The notes under the pieces are model-generated. The model saw only the letters and a list, made by a program, of their open reading frames with translations, was not told where the DNA came from and ran no database searches. DNA of 30,298 bases, taken from CAYQLY01 sp964418605. Lineage in GTDB: Bacteria; Bacteroidota; Bacteroidia; Cytophagales; Cyclobacteriaceae. This document shows, in pieces, positions 7,981-15,345 of this stretch. The stretch lies in the NCBI GenBank assembly GCA_964418605.1, contig CAYQLY010000017.1, forward strand, positions 1-30,298, read 5' to 3'. The first letter of the stretch is position 1. Each line of letters starts with the position of its first letter. A program made the translations under genes and the position numbers.

Positions 7981-8762
7981 CTTCTCCAAAACCATTTCCT
8001 GCCATTTATGAAGCGTTACTTATTGTTATTTTTGAAATTATTATAGAAGTTACGCTTCATTATTTTTTTCCTGCCTGGTATGCAACAAGTTGGGGGCGTA
8101 CAGTCATTGTTATGCTATCATTTTTTGTTGTTATTCTTGCTCTTCATATAAATAAAACTATTCGTTTTTCTAATATAGTTGTGTTTCCTAAAACAAAGTG
8201 GATATATTTTGTTGTAGGTTTGGCATTTTTGACGGCAGTATATATCGGTATTATACTCATTCCTTCTCTTATAGTGCATCAATGGAGTTTTGTCCAATTG
8301 CCTCGTTCTATTTTTTATGTTTCCCAAGAATCGTATTCATGGATAATTATTTATATATTGATTGGGCCATTGTGTGAGGAGCTCATACATCGAGGTATTA
8401 TATTACGTGGGTTTTTATATCGTTTTGTTCCGTTCAAGGCTATTGTTTTTTCTTCTATTTTATTTACAGTAACACATATTGATATATATTATCCGCAGCG
8501 ATTGATAGGTGTTTTTGTCGGTGGATTGATATTGGGTTATTTATTTTATATAACAAAAAACATATGGCTATGCATATTGTGTCATTCTTTTTATAACAGT
8601 CTTTTTTTTATTAATGATAACATACACCGAAAGATCATAAATATCTATCCTTCATATACATTTTTGCAACCCATAGAGCTCTTTCTTATGGCGTGGATTT
8701 TCTTATTATTTTTAGGTTTACTTCTTTTTTTATTTAAAAAAGAAATATGCCGTATACATTAA
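7977..8762 (+). CDS. CPBP family intramembrane metalloprotease 2 (type B)
   Basis: The product is 261 residues with about seven or eight membrane spans. CPBP motifs are intact: EELIHR with E134, E135 and R139; LFTVTH with H167; HSFYN with H203 and N207. The start is GTG at 7977, overlapping the TGA of the first CPBP gene by 4 bp, so translation is probably coupled. Compared with protein 1 it has an extra hydrophobic C-terminal segment (about 230-255), a trait shared with the CPBP protein at 10710. The pair therefore looks like type A plus type B, repeated later in the locus. A role in immunity against, or maturation of, the nearby peptide is inference. Confidence 0.88.
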   Translation: MTSPKPFPAIYEALLIVIFEIIIEVTLHYFFPAWYATSWGRTVIVMLSFFVVILALHINKTIRFSNIVVFPKTKWIYFVVGLAFLTAVYIGIILIPSLIVHQWSFVQLPRSIFYVSQESYSWIIIYILIGPLCEELIHRGIILRGFLYRFVPFKAIVFSSILFTVTHIDIYYPQRLIGVFVGGLILGYLFYITKNIWLCILCHSFYNSLFFINDNIHRKIINIYPSYTFLQPIELFLMAWIFLLFLGLLLFLFKKEICRIH

Positions 8763-8768
8763 TTCATT

Positions 8769-9449
8769 ATGAACTCAAAAAATAAACTTTCCGTTTTAGA
8801 ATCTTTTGTATCAGTTGTGTTGATGATTTTTTCATTAGGCTTATTGAATGCATTTGGTAAAGACTATGGCTTTAAAAGCCGTGGTTATAATTTGATTTGT
8901 TTAATTGTATCTTTTTCTATATTCATTGGTGGATTTCTTTTGTGGAAAAAAATATCTTTTAAGGGTAAGCTTACACTAAAATCTTTTCGATCTAAAATTG
9001 TTCAAAGAGGCTTATTGATTGCTTTCTTTATACCATTCATTATTTTTGCCTTGGATATTTTCACCCTATATCTTCATAAAGGAGTAGTATATGTTATATA
9101 TCAAGGGCCTATCTTTTCTACTCTTTATATACTCAAATATATTTTTGTGCTCCCGGTATTCATCAGTCTATTTAGTATAGGGTTGGTTTTATCAGAATTA
9201 AAAAACACCTATACCGTTTATACGAGACGAGTGGTCTTCAGTGTTATTTTTATAGGTTTGTCATTTTTCTTTCAACGTTTTTTTATATATGAGGTTTATG
9301 ATATTGTAGGATATGTTGTGCTTGGCTTGTATATCATTCGTGTGTTTTCTCAAACGCATAGTATACCAGCTTGTTGGTTGATGTATGTGTTGTATATTAC
9401 AAGTATAACCTATGGATCGTATGGCATTAAGGTGTTGTTGTCATGTTGA
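8769..9449 (+). CDS. Polytopic membrane protein, possible catalytically dead CPBP-like
   Basis: The product is 226 residues with about six or seven hydrophobic spans, starting 6 bp after the second CPBP gene. No CPBP catalytic motif survives. By eye, LPVFISLFSIGLVLSELK (128-145) lines up with the VPFYEEVFIRGFMFK-type segment of the active paralogues: the two Glu become I132 and S133, and the Arg becomes I137. RVVFSVIFIGLSFFFQ (154-169) lines up with motif 2, with Gln in place of His. ACWLMYVLYI (201-210) lines up with motif 3, with Tyr and Ile in place of His and Asn. It may be a pseudoprotease kept as a binding or immunity protein. An unrelated membrane protein is the alternative. Confidence 0.65.
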   Translation: MNSKNKLSVLESFVSVVLMIFSLGLLNAFGKDYGFKSRGYNLICLIVSFSIFIGGFLLWKKISFKGKLTLKSFRSKIVQRGLLIAFFIPFIIFALDIFTLYLHKGVVYVIYQGPIFSTLYILKYIFVLPVFISLFSIGLVLSELKNTYTVYTRRVVFSVIFIGLSFFFQRFFIYEVYDIVGYVVLGLYIIRVFSQTHSIPACWLMYVLYITSITYGSYGIKVLLSC

Positions 9450-9483
9450 AACAATTTAATACAAATAGTTCATATTTGTTTGT

Positions 9484-9565
9484 ATTCAAAGAAAAAAATC
9501 AAAAAATACTTGTTTTTGAGAATAAATATATTTTATATTAGCCTATTCTTAAAACATTAGATTTA
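9484..9565 (+). promoter_or_regulatory. Shared upstream block, copy B (before GG-leader peptide)
   Basis: This is the counterpart of 7225-7305, with the identical inverted repeat TCAAAAA-N7-TTTTTGA at 9499-9519. TTG at 9510-9512 is followed after 21 nt by TATATTAG (9534-9541), aligned with the -7-like box of copy A. The conserved proximal 27 nt end 8 nt before the ATG of the peptide gene. Two near-identical promoter regions in one 2.3-kb stretch argue that one regulator drives both the CPBP operon and the peptide gene (inference). Confidence 0.75.
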
Positions 9566-9573
9566 TAAAGTTT

Positions 9574-9909
9574 ATGCTTAAACAGAAATCAATTCAAAAA
9601 ACCTTACCTACACAAAATGTGTCAGCAGAGGAAATGTCTAATGCCGTAGGTGGTATTAGAGGTGTAATGCATGTAGCAGCTTTTTCGGCATGTGAAGAGT
9701 TTGGCGGAGGTGGAGGAGGGGGTGGATCGTGGATTGATCAAGCATTGGATTGGGTTCATAGACAACTCGAATCGAGTTGTTATGATTTGCCTGATTGGGG
9801 AGATAAATCTCTCAAGGAAACTTATTTTGATTGGGATTGTTTTCTAGAAAAAAATTTTAAGGCATGGGAAAAATTGCCTACATCTTATCCGCCATCTGGC
9901 TATCATTAA
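9574..9909 (+). CDS. Double-glycine leader peptide precursor (bacteriocin- or signal-like)
   Basis: The product is 111 residues. Residues 1-27 form a C39-type leader ending VSAEEMSNAVGG, with E20 at -8, M21 at -7 and G26-G27 at the cleavage site. The predicted mature part is 84 residues: a short segment with C40, eight consecutive Gly (44-51), an amphipathic stretch with W53 and W60, then C69, W75, W87, C89 and W98 and a C-terminus PPSGYH. The mature part is acidic (about 13 Asp/Glu against 7 Lys/Arg), unlike typical cationic bacteriocins. The leader match, the C39 exporter 2 kb downstream and the shared promoter block support export by that transporter. A secreted toxin, a signalling peptide and an unmodified class II-type bacteriocin are all possible. 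No modification enzyme is nearby. Confidence 0.82.
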   Translation: MLKQKSIQKTLPTQNVSAEEMSNAVGGIRGVMHVAAFSACEEFGGGGGGGGSWIDQALDWVHRQLESSCYDLPDWGDKSLKETYFDWDCFLEKNFKAWEKLPTSYPPSGYH

Positions 9910-9922
9910 TTAATTTCTTGTT

Positions 9923-9962
9923 TATACGTATCAGGTTTTTTAAACCTGATACGTATATTTTA
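9923..9962 (+). terminator. Strong hairpin terminator after the peptide gene
   Basis: A 16-bp perfect stem (9923-9938 with 9942-9957, TATACGTATCAGGTTT and its complement) has a 3-nt loop and is followed by TTTTAATTT. It lies 14 bp after the peptide stop and 66 bp before the next CPBP start. It should end or attenuate peptide transcripts, so that the small precursor can be made in excess over the downstream membrane and transporter genes. Confidence 0.85.
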
Positions 9963-10027
9963 ATTTAAATATTTTATAAACTACCGTCTTTTAATTATTC
10001 ATATTTTTAACTCTGGATTTGACATTG

Positions 10028-10690
10028 ATGTATACAATTAGAAAAGGATATTGGTCCTTGATAGAAACATTACTAATTGTGTTTATTTGTTTTTTTACAT
10101 CTGTTTTGTTTCTTAAGCCTTTTTATTCTACAATTATTCTAGAACCCAACCAATATCCTTCATACCGCATTTATAAGTGTTTAACCACTTTATTTATCGC
10201 ACCGTATACGTTGTTTTTTTTGGTGTCTTTCGTAAAATTAAAAAATGCTGGCATAGACTATTTTCATTTCCGCGTATTTAAATGGCGTTTATTAATTAAA
10301 TGGGTGTTGGTTTACTTTATAGTACAAATCATCTTTAGATTGTTAAGCAATATGGGTTGGTATAGTTGGGAAGTTATCATGGAAGATTTTAAATATAACT
10401 ATTGGCCATATGATTTACTTATTGTTTTTGTAACTATTTTTTTAGTTCCTTTTTATGAAGAAGTGTTTATTCGTGGATTTATGTTTAAAGGCATAGAAGA
10501 TTCAAGGCTAGGAAAAGTAGGCGCTATTATTTTAACTTCTCTTTTTTTTATTTTTCTTCATCCTCTTCCCAAGGTTGTTGATCTAATGATCATTGGGTCA
10601 ATTAGTATTATATTGGGTGTGTTGCGGGCGCAATCACAATCTATTATCCCATGTATATTACTTCACGCACTACATAATTTTTTGAATTAA
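10028..10690 (+). CDS. CPBP family intramembrane metalloprotease 3 (type A)
   Basis: The product is 220 residues from the ATG at 10028. An in-frame TTG at 10019 would add only MTL and is less likely. There are about six membrane spans. CPBP motifs are intact: EEVFIR with E144, E145 and R149; H178 in IFLHP; H213 and N217 in HALHN. The spacing and flanking residues resemble the first CPBP gene more than the second or fourth, so I group it as type A. It opens the second membrane triad of the locus after the peptide terminator. I see no copy of the shared upstream block here, so its promoter, or readthrough from the peptide gene, is unresolved. Confidence 0.87.
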   Translation: MYTIRKGYWSLIETLLIVFICFFTSVLFLKPFYSTIILEPNQYPSYRIYKCLTTLFIAPYTLFFLVSFVKLKNAGIDYFHFRVFKWRLLIKWVLVYFIVQIIFRLLSNMGWYSWEVIMEDFKYNYWPYDLLIVFVTIFLVPFYEEVFIRGFMFKGIEDSRLGKVGAIILTSLFFIFLHPLPKVVDLMIIGSISIILGVLRAQSQSIIPCILLHALHNFLN

Positions 10691-10709
10691 AAAAAAGCAA
10701 TAGATAATT

Positions 10710-11456
10710 ATGGTTGAGAAAATAATAAAATTTATTAGTGTATTTGTTATCATATTGTTGTCGACTATTGTTGTTTCTGTCTGTGAAAATTATGCATTTG
10801 GCTTTTTTTCTAAATCATTTTTTTTTGGTTCTTTTTTTATCTTAACAAGATTTGCTCTTATTTTTTTTGTGTTTTTACTCACACAATCAATCTCGTATAA
10901 AGAAATCGTCTTATGCAGAAAAAACACCGCTCTTCTTTTTTATATAGTACCAATGCTAGGTTTGGGAGCTTTCTTCTCCATTAATTATTTTACCCGCGCT
11001 ATAGAATTAATTGTAAATGGTAAAACTTATTTTCCAATAGGCATAACTACTGATTTTTTGTCTGCTCTAGTTATCTCGCCAGTTTGTGAAGAGATAGTAT
11101 ACCGGGCATTAATACTGACCTATTTCTTAAAAATATATTCAACAGGTAGAGCTATTGTATTAACTGCTGTTTTATTTTCTTTTTTTCACTTTCTTCCAAC
11201 CTTAAATTTATATGCATTTATCAGCCCATTCTGCGGAGGTTTGTTGTTAAGTTGGTTATTTATGAAAACTAAAAATTTGCTTATTCCTATTCTTGTACAT
11301 AGTTGTTTTAATGGTTTAATCATTGCCTATCCATATTGGCGTTTATTTATTTTTAAATTTTCAGATGCTATATCAATCATGGAATTGGTAATAGCTCTAA
11401 CTCTTGGACTTATTTTTTTAATTCTTTCTATTCATATTATTAATAGAAATAGATAG
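10710..11456 (+). CDS. CPBP family intramembrane metalloprotease 4 (type B)
   Basis: The product is 248 residues with about seven or eight hydrophobic spans. CPBP motifs are intact: CEEIVYR with E127, E128 and R132; FSFFH with H160; HSCFN with H197 and N201. The segment before motif 3 (GGLLLSWLFMKTKNL) resembles GGLILGYLFYITKNI in the second CPBP protein, and both carry an extra C-terminal hydrophobic span, so the two look paralogous. It follows the third CPBP gene by 19 bp, repeating the A-B order of 7312-8762. The role is inferred as for its partner: processing or immunity at the inner membrane. Confidence 0.87.
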   Translation: MVEKIIKFISVFVIILLSTIVVSVCENYAFGFFSKSFFFGSFFILTRFALIFFVFLLTQSISYKEIVLCRKNTALLFYIVPMLGLGAFFSINYFTRAIELIVNGKTYFPIGITTDFLSALVISPVCEEIVYRALILTYFLKIYSTGRAIVLTAVLFSFFHFLPTLNLYAFISPFCGGLLLSWLFMKTKNLLIPILVHSCFNGLIIAYPYWRLFIFKFSDAISIMELVIALTLGLIFLILSIHIINRNR

Positions 11457-11507
11457 CGTAAGGTAGTGATGGATGTTCGTTTTTTCTAAAATAAAAAAAA
11501 TATTATT

Positions 11508-11951
11508 ATGAGTTTAAAAAATATTGTGTTATTTTGGTTGTTTGTAAGCAATATCATTTGCTTTATGCTTTCTATTGTAATAGCAAATGCTTCCTCAGCT
11601 CTATTTTATTTTACAACTGGTTTTCTATGTCTTAATTTGATATTTTGCTATTGGATCTATCGATCCGAGGCTCATACCAGCCAATATGTTTTTCTTGATG
11701 TCATACCCACAAAGTATGTGTACATGATGTTTTGGTTTCAACTTCTTATTTTGTCTTTTTCCTATTTTGATATATTTGCTTTTGCTGCTAAATCTGTTAT
11801 TTTTTCTTATCTGTCCTGTTTAGCCTATATGGGGTTGTGTTTGTGGATTAGTGGCAGATTTTTAGAAAAGCTAAAATCTATATTTATAGTCAAGGTGATT
11901 TTATTTTTGGTTAAACTAATGAAAACAAAATTGAAATTAAACCAGAGATAG
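11508..11951 (+). CDS. Small four-span membrane protein of unknown family
   Basis: The product is 147 residues with four hydrophobic segments (about 8-27, 30-50, 70-90 and 97-120) and a basic C-terminus (KLMKTKLKLNQR). No motif was recognised, and it does not resemble the CPBP paralogues. It lies between the fourth CPBP gene (51 bp upstream) and the exporter (41 bp downstream), all on the same strand. It occupies the same relative place as the membrane protein at 8769, after an A-B protease pair. An immunity protein is plausible given size and context, but this is inference only. Confidence 0.7.
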   Translation: MSLKNIVLFWLFVSNIICFMLSIVIANASSALFYFTTGFLCLNLIFCYWIYRSEAHTSQYVFLDVIPTKYVYMMFWFQLLILSFSYFDIFAFAAKSVIFSYLSCLAYMGLCLWISGRFLEKLKSIFIVKVILFLVKLMKTKLKLNQR

Positions 11952-11992
11952 AATAGTCGCACTTCAGATCAATTAGGTTATACCATAAAAAC

Positions 11993-14182
11993 GTGTTTAA
12001 GAACCTCTTTTCTTCATTTCCTTTTTATACGCAACATAACAGCAACGACTGTGGTCCATCATGCTTAAAAATGATCACGGCGTATTATAAAAAGTCGATT
12101 GCTATGTCAGCTATTCGTGATAAGAGTTATGTCGGTATTTATGGATCATCTTTGCGTTCTCTGAGTGAGGTCGCTCAAGAACTTGGGTTGCGTACTTCTG
12201 TAGCCAAGATGACATGGCGCCAACTGCAGGAGGAGGCGCCTACGCCCTTCATCGCGCATTGGAATAATGACCACTTTGTGGTGGTCTATAAAATCAGAAA
12301 AAACAAAGTATATGTCGCTGATCCGGCTAAAGGGAAGTTGGTTTATTCGTTGATGGATTTTACTAAAGGATGGATCGGTCGTTCACCGGAAGGGGTTGGT
12401 ATGGGTTTATTTGTAGAGCCTACGCCTCAGTTCTACAGTTATGATGAAGAGCCAACATCTGCTAAGCGATTTGCTTTTTGGTTGACTTATTTAAAACCCT
12501 ATCGAAAATTATTTATACAGGTGTTTCTGGGGCTTATTCTTAGTAGCTTATTGCAACTTGTTTTTCCATTCACTACACAAGCTGTAGTAGATTATGGCAT
12601 TAATACACGAAACATACAGTTTATTTATCTCATTCTAATAGCGCAAGCTGTATTAACAGTAAGTAGTGCGGTTGTTGGATTTATTCAAGGTTGGCTGTAT
12701 TTGCATATTGGTGCACGTATCAGTATTGCCTTAATCTCCGATTTTTTAGCTAAAGTGATGCGATTGCCATTGTCTTTTTTTGATTCGAAGAAGGTAGGTG
12801 ATATTTTGCAACGTATCGGTGATCATAAACGGATACAATCTTTTCTTACCGGATCAGCATTGAGTATGCTATTAGGTGTATTTCATTTTTTAATTTTTGG
12901 AATCATTATTGCTTTTTATAGCCTATCTATTTTATGGGTATTTCTTATTGGTAATCTTGTTTATGCTGGATGGGTTCTTTTATTTATGAAAAAACGAAAA
13001 CAGTTGGATTTGCTTCAATTTGAGCGAGCAGCTGAAAATCAAACCGGCCTTATTCAGATTGTGACGGGTATTCAGGAAATTAAATTGAACAATATAGAAA
13101 CAGAAAAACGATGGGAGTGGGAGCAACTTCAAGTCAAACTATACCGATTGGGTATTCGATCGTTGAGTCTTAATCAATATCAATCATCTGGCGCGCTATT
13201 GATTAATCAGTTTAAAAATTTGGTTATCACGTATATGGCTGCTCGGTCGGTGATTGATGGCGATATGACACTTGGGATGATGGTATCGATGCAATATATG
13301 TTAGGGCAACTTCAAGGACCAATCGATCAATTTATAGGTTTTACACAGACTGTACAAGATGCTAAGCTTAGCTTAGAGCGGTTGAGCGAAATTCATGAGC
13401 ATCCGAATGAACAAGTTGAAATACGTGAACCATTAACTCCATCATCTTTTAGTATTCATTTACATCAAATAGGGTTTCAATATCATGGGCCTCACTCTAA
13501 AGAAGTTTTGAAAAATATTTCTTTTTCTATTCCTGAAAAAAAGATTACAGCAATTGTAGGCAGTAGTGGTAGCGGAAAAACAACATTGTTGAAACTTTTA
13601 CTTAAGTTTTATGTTCCGGTGAAAGGAAAAATTACCGTGGGTAATACACCACTTAATGAAATTAATATCCGATGGTGGCGTGATCAATGTGGATCGGTAA
13701 TGCAAGATGGTTTTATTTTCACAGATACCGTGTTACGAAATGTTGTAGTTAAAGATGAACCTGTTGATAAACATAGACTACACTATGCCTTGCACGTTTC
13801 TAATCTTACCGAAGTAATAAATCAATTGCCACAGCAATTACAGACAAAGCTTGGTGCTGAAGGCCATAATCTTAGTCAAGGACAAAAACAACGTATATTA
13901 ATTGCACGAGCGATCTATAAAAATCCATCTTATGTTTTTTTTGATGAGGCAACCAATGCATTAGATGCCACTAATGAAAAAATTATTATAAATAATCTGG
14001 GGCTATTTTTCAAAGGTAAAACAGTAGTTATTGTAGCGCATCGCCTTTCAACCGTTCGTCATGCTGATCATATTGTTGTATTAGATAAGGGGTATGTGGT
14101 AGAAGAAGGCACTCATGATACATTGGTTGGCGTAAGAGGAACTTATTATAATTTAATTAAAAACCAACTCGAGTTAAGCTAA
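11993..14182 (+). CDS. Peptidase C39-containing ABC exporter (bacteriocin/peptide exporter)
   Basis: This 729-residue protein has three domains. The N-terminal C39 leader peptidase has C20 in NDCGPSC, H94 in NDHFVV and D110 in VADPAKG, all intact. A six-span transmembrane domain covers about 165-450. The ATPase domain (about 485-729) has Walker A GSSGSGKT (523-530), Q571, signature LSQGQ (627-631), Walker B with D651 and E652, and H683. Such proteins cut after the GG of a leader and export the mature peptide using ATP. The start is GTG at 11993; no ATG fits before the catalytic Cys. The likely substrate is the precursor at 9574. No HlyD-type adaptor is adjacent, so periplasmic release or an unlinked adaptor must be considered. 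Confidence 0.93.
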   Translation: MFKNLFSSFPFYTQHNSNDCGPSCLKMITAYYKKSIAMSAIRDKSYVGIYGSSLRSLSEVAQELGLRTSVAKMTWRQLQEEAPTPFIAHWNNDHFVVVYKIRKNKVYVADPAKGKLVYSLMDFTKGWIGRSPEGVGMGLFVEPTPQFYSYDEEPTSAKRFAFWLTYLKPYRKLFIQVFLGLILSSLLQLVFPFTTQAVVDYGINTRNIQFIYLILIAQAVLTVSSAVVGFIQGWLYLHIGARISIALISDFLAKVMRLPLSFFDSKKVGDILQRIGDHKRIQSFLTGSALSMLLGVFHFLIFGIIIAFYSLSILWVFLIGNLVYAGWVLLFMKKRKQLDLLQFERAAENQTGLIQIVTGIQEIKLNNIETEKRWEWEQLQVKLYRLGIRSLSLNQYQSSGALLINQFKNLVITYMAARSVIDGDMTLGMMVSMQYMLGQLQGPIDQFIGFTQTVQDAKLSLERLSEIHEHPNEQVEIREPLTPSSFSIHLHQIGFQYHGPHSKEVLKNISFSIPEKKITAIVGSSGSGKTTLLKLLLKFYVPVKGKITVGNTPLNEINIRWWRDQCGSVMQDGFIFTDTVLRNVVVKDEPVDKHRLHYALHVSNLTEVINQLPQQLQTKLGAEGHNLSQGQKQRILIARAIYKNPSYVFFDEATNALDATNEKIIINNLGLFFKGKTVVIVAHRLSTVRHADHIVVLDKGYVVEEGTHDTLVGVRGTYYNLIKNQLELS

Positions 14183-14213
14183 TAATAAAATGAACTATAA
14201 ACCTCGAATATAC

Positions 14214-15317
14214 TCAGCCCTGATTACTTTGATTAGGTGGAATCATTTTAAACCACATCGGTTCGAAAGTTTTTTTTAAAAAATAATGATTAGATACAAA
14301 TAAAGAACTATTATAATAGGATATTAAATCATTTTTATATACATAAAAAAATTTTCTATTATAGAAATAATAAGCTTTCGAAAAATAAGAATCCAAATTT
14401 ATATGATTTTCATTTTTATGAAAAGATTCATAATCTGAAATAATCACTTTAAGTTGATACATAAACATCGCATAGCGTGATGAAAGATAGTCTTTGGGTA
14501 CATCCTTTTCCCAATGTTGGATATCTAGTTTCTGTATTTCTTTTAAGATTTCATCTTTATTTGTATTGAATTCAGCTATTTTTTCATTCAGTGAAGCAAT
14601 ATATTTCTCTACATTTTTGATAGATTCGCCAAATCGAAAAGAATAAATTATGGATTGTGCAAGCGTGATGCACTCTTCCATAGATTTATATATATAGTTT
14701 GTAGGATAATTAATAGAATCCTGATAATGATTAAAATGGATTTCCCATATCTTCAAATCTAATTCATTTTTTAATTCGTCATATATATCAAATTTTATTT
14801 CCATCTCTTTAATTAAATCATAAGCAATTTCTAATTTTTGTTTATAATCTTGCAAATATGATTTCGAAGTAATGTGTTCAATGATGCATTGATTAATTTG
14901 TGTTATTTGTTCAAAATTATCTTTTACCTGATTAAATAATTTTTTGATTTCTTCTGAAGCAGGTGCTGGAATGATTTCATTTTCTTTCTCACAAACTTCT
15001 GTTAACTGACCCCATGTCACTTCTTTTTCTTTATTATTTTGATGAATAAGTGTATTTTCTTTTGAAAAGTAAGTAGGCCCTAAAAAATACTTCAATGATT
15101 CTTGTATTTCTTCAAAAGAGGATGGAATTGAAAAGTTAAATTTTAAATACGATTCATCTTCCAATAAATTATTCATTTGCTGATTGAATATAGAAACCGA
15201 ATTATGTACGGTTATCAAAACTGAACTTGCATAGTTTATCCAGTTGATATAATTATTTAGTGCTTCTGCTAATCGATATTGGTAATTATCCGAAAACCGA
15301 AATCCAAAAGAGGCCAT
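14214..15317 (-). CDS. Unrecognised helical/coiled-coil protein
   Basis: The product is 367 residues. It has no signal peptide or membrane segment and is rich in Asn, Glu, Lys, Tyr and Phe. Long, probably helical and coiled-coil stretches (about 130-270) suggest a cytoplasmic structural or scaffold protein. I do not recognise a family. It starts 28 bp after the murD stop on the same strand and may be read through from mraY-murD, though it does not look like a cell-wall enzyme. It converges with the exporter gene, with 31 bp between them and no obvious terminator. The composition is very AT-rich, so a lineage-specific or acquired gene is possible. Confidence 0.7.
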   Translation of the reverse strand: MASFGFRFSDNYQYRLAEALNNYINWINYASSVLITVHNSVSIFNQQMNNLLEDESYLKFNFSIPSSFEEIQESLKYFLGPTYFSKENTLIHQNNKEKEVTWGQLTEVCEKENEIIPAPASEEIKKLFNQVKDNFEQITQINQCIIEHITSKSYLQDYKQKLEIAYDLIKEMEIKFDIYDELKNELDLKIWEIHFNHYQDSINYPTNYIYKSMEECITLAQSIIYSFRFGESIKNVEKYIASLNEKIAEFNTNKDEILKEIQKLDIQHWEKDVPKDYLSSRYAMFMYQLKVIISDYESFHKNENHINLDSYFSKAYYFYNRKFFYVYKNDLISYYNSSLFVSNHYFLKKTFEPMWFKMIPPNQSNQG

Positions 15318-15345
15318 TCGACAAAAATACTACTTTGTTTATAGC

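Noticed and set aside
7225..9565. Terminal repeats of a mobile element bounding 7.2-9.6 kb
   Set aside because: The two copies are direct, not inverted. Each sits a few nt before a start codon and holds promoter-like boxes, and no transposase lies between them, so shared regulation explains them better.
10019..10027. TTG start for the third CPBP gene
   Set aside because: It adds only three residues and an ATG follows at 10028; no ribosome-binding or conservation argument favours the TTG.
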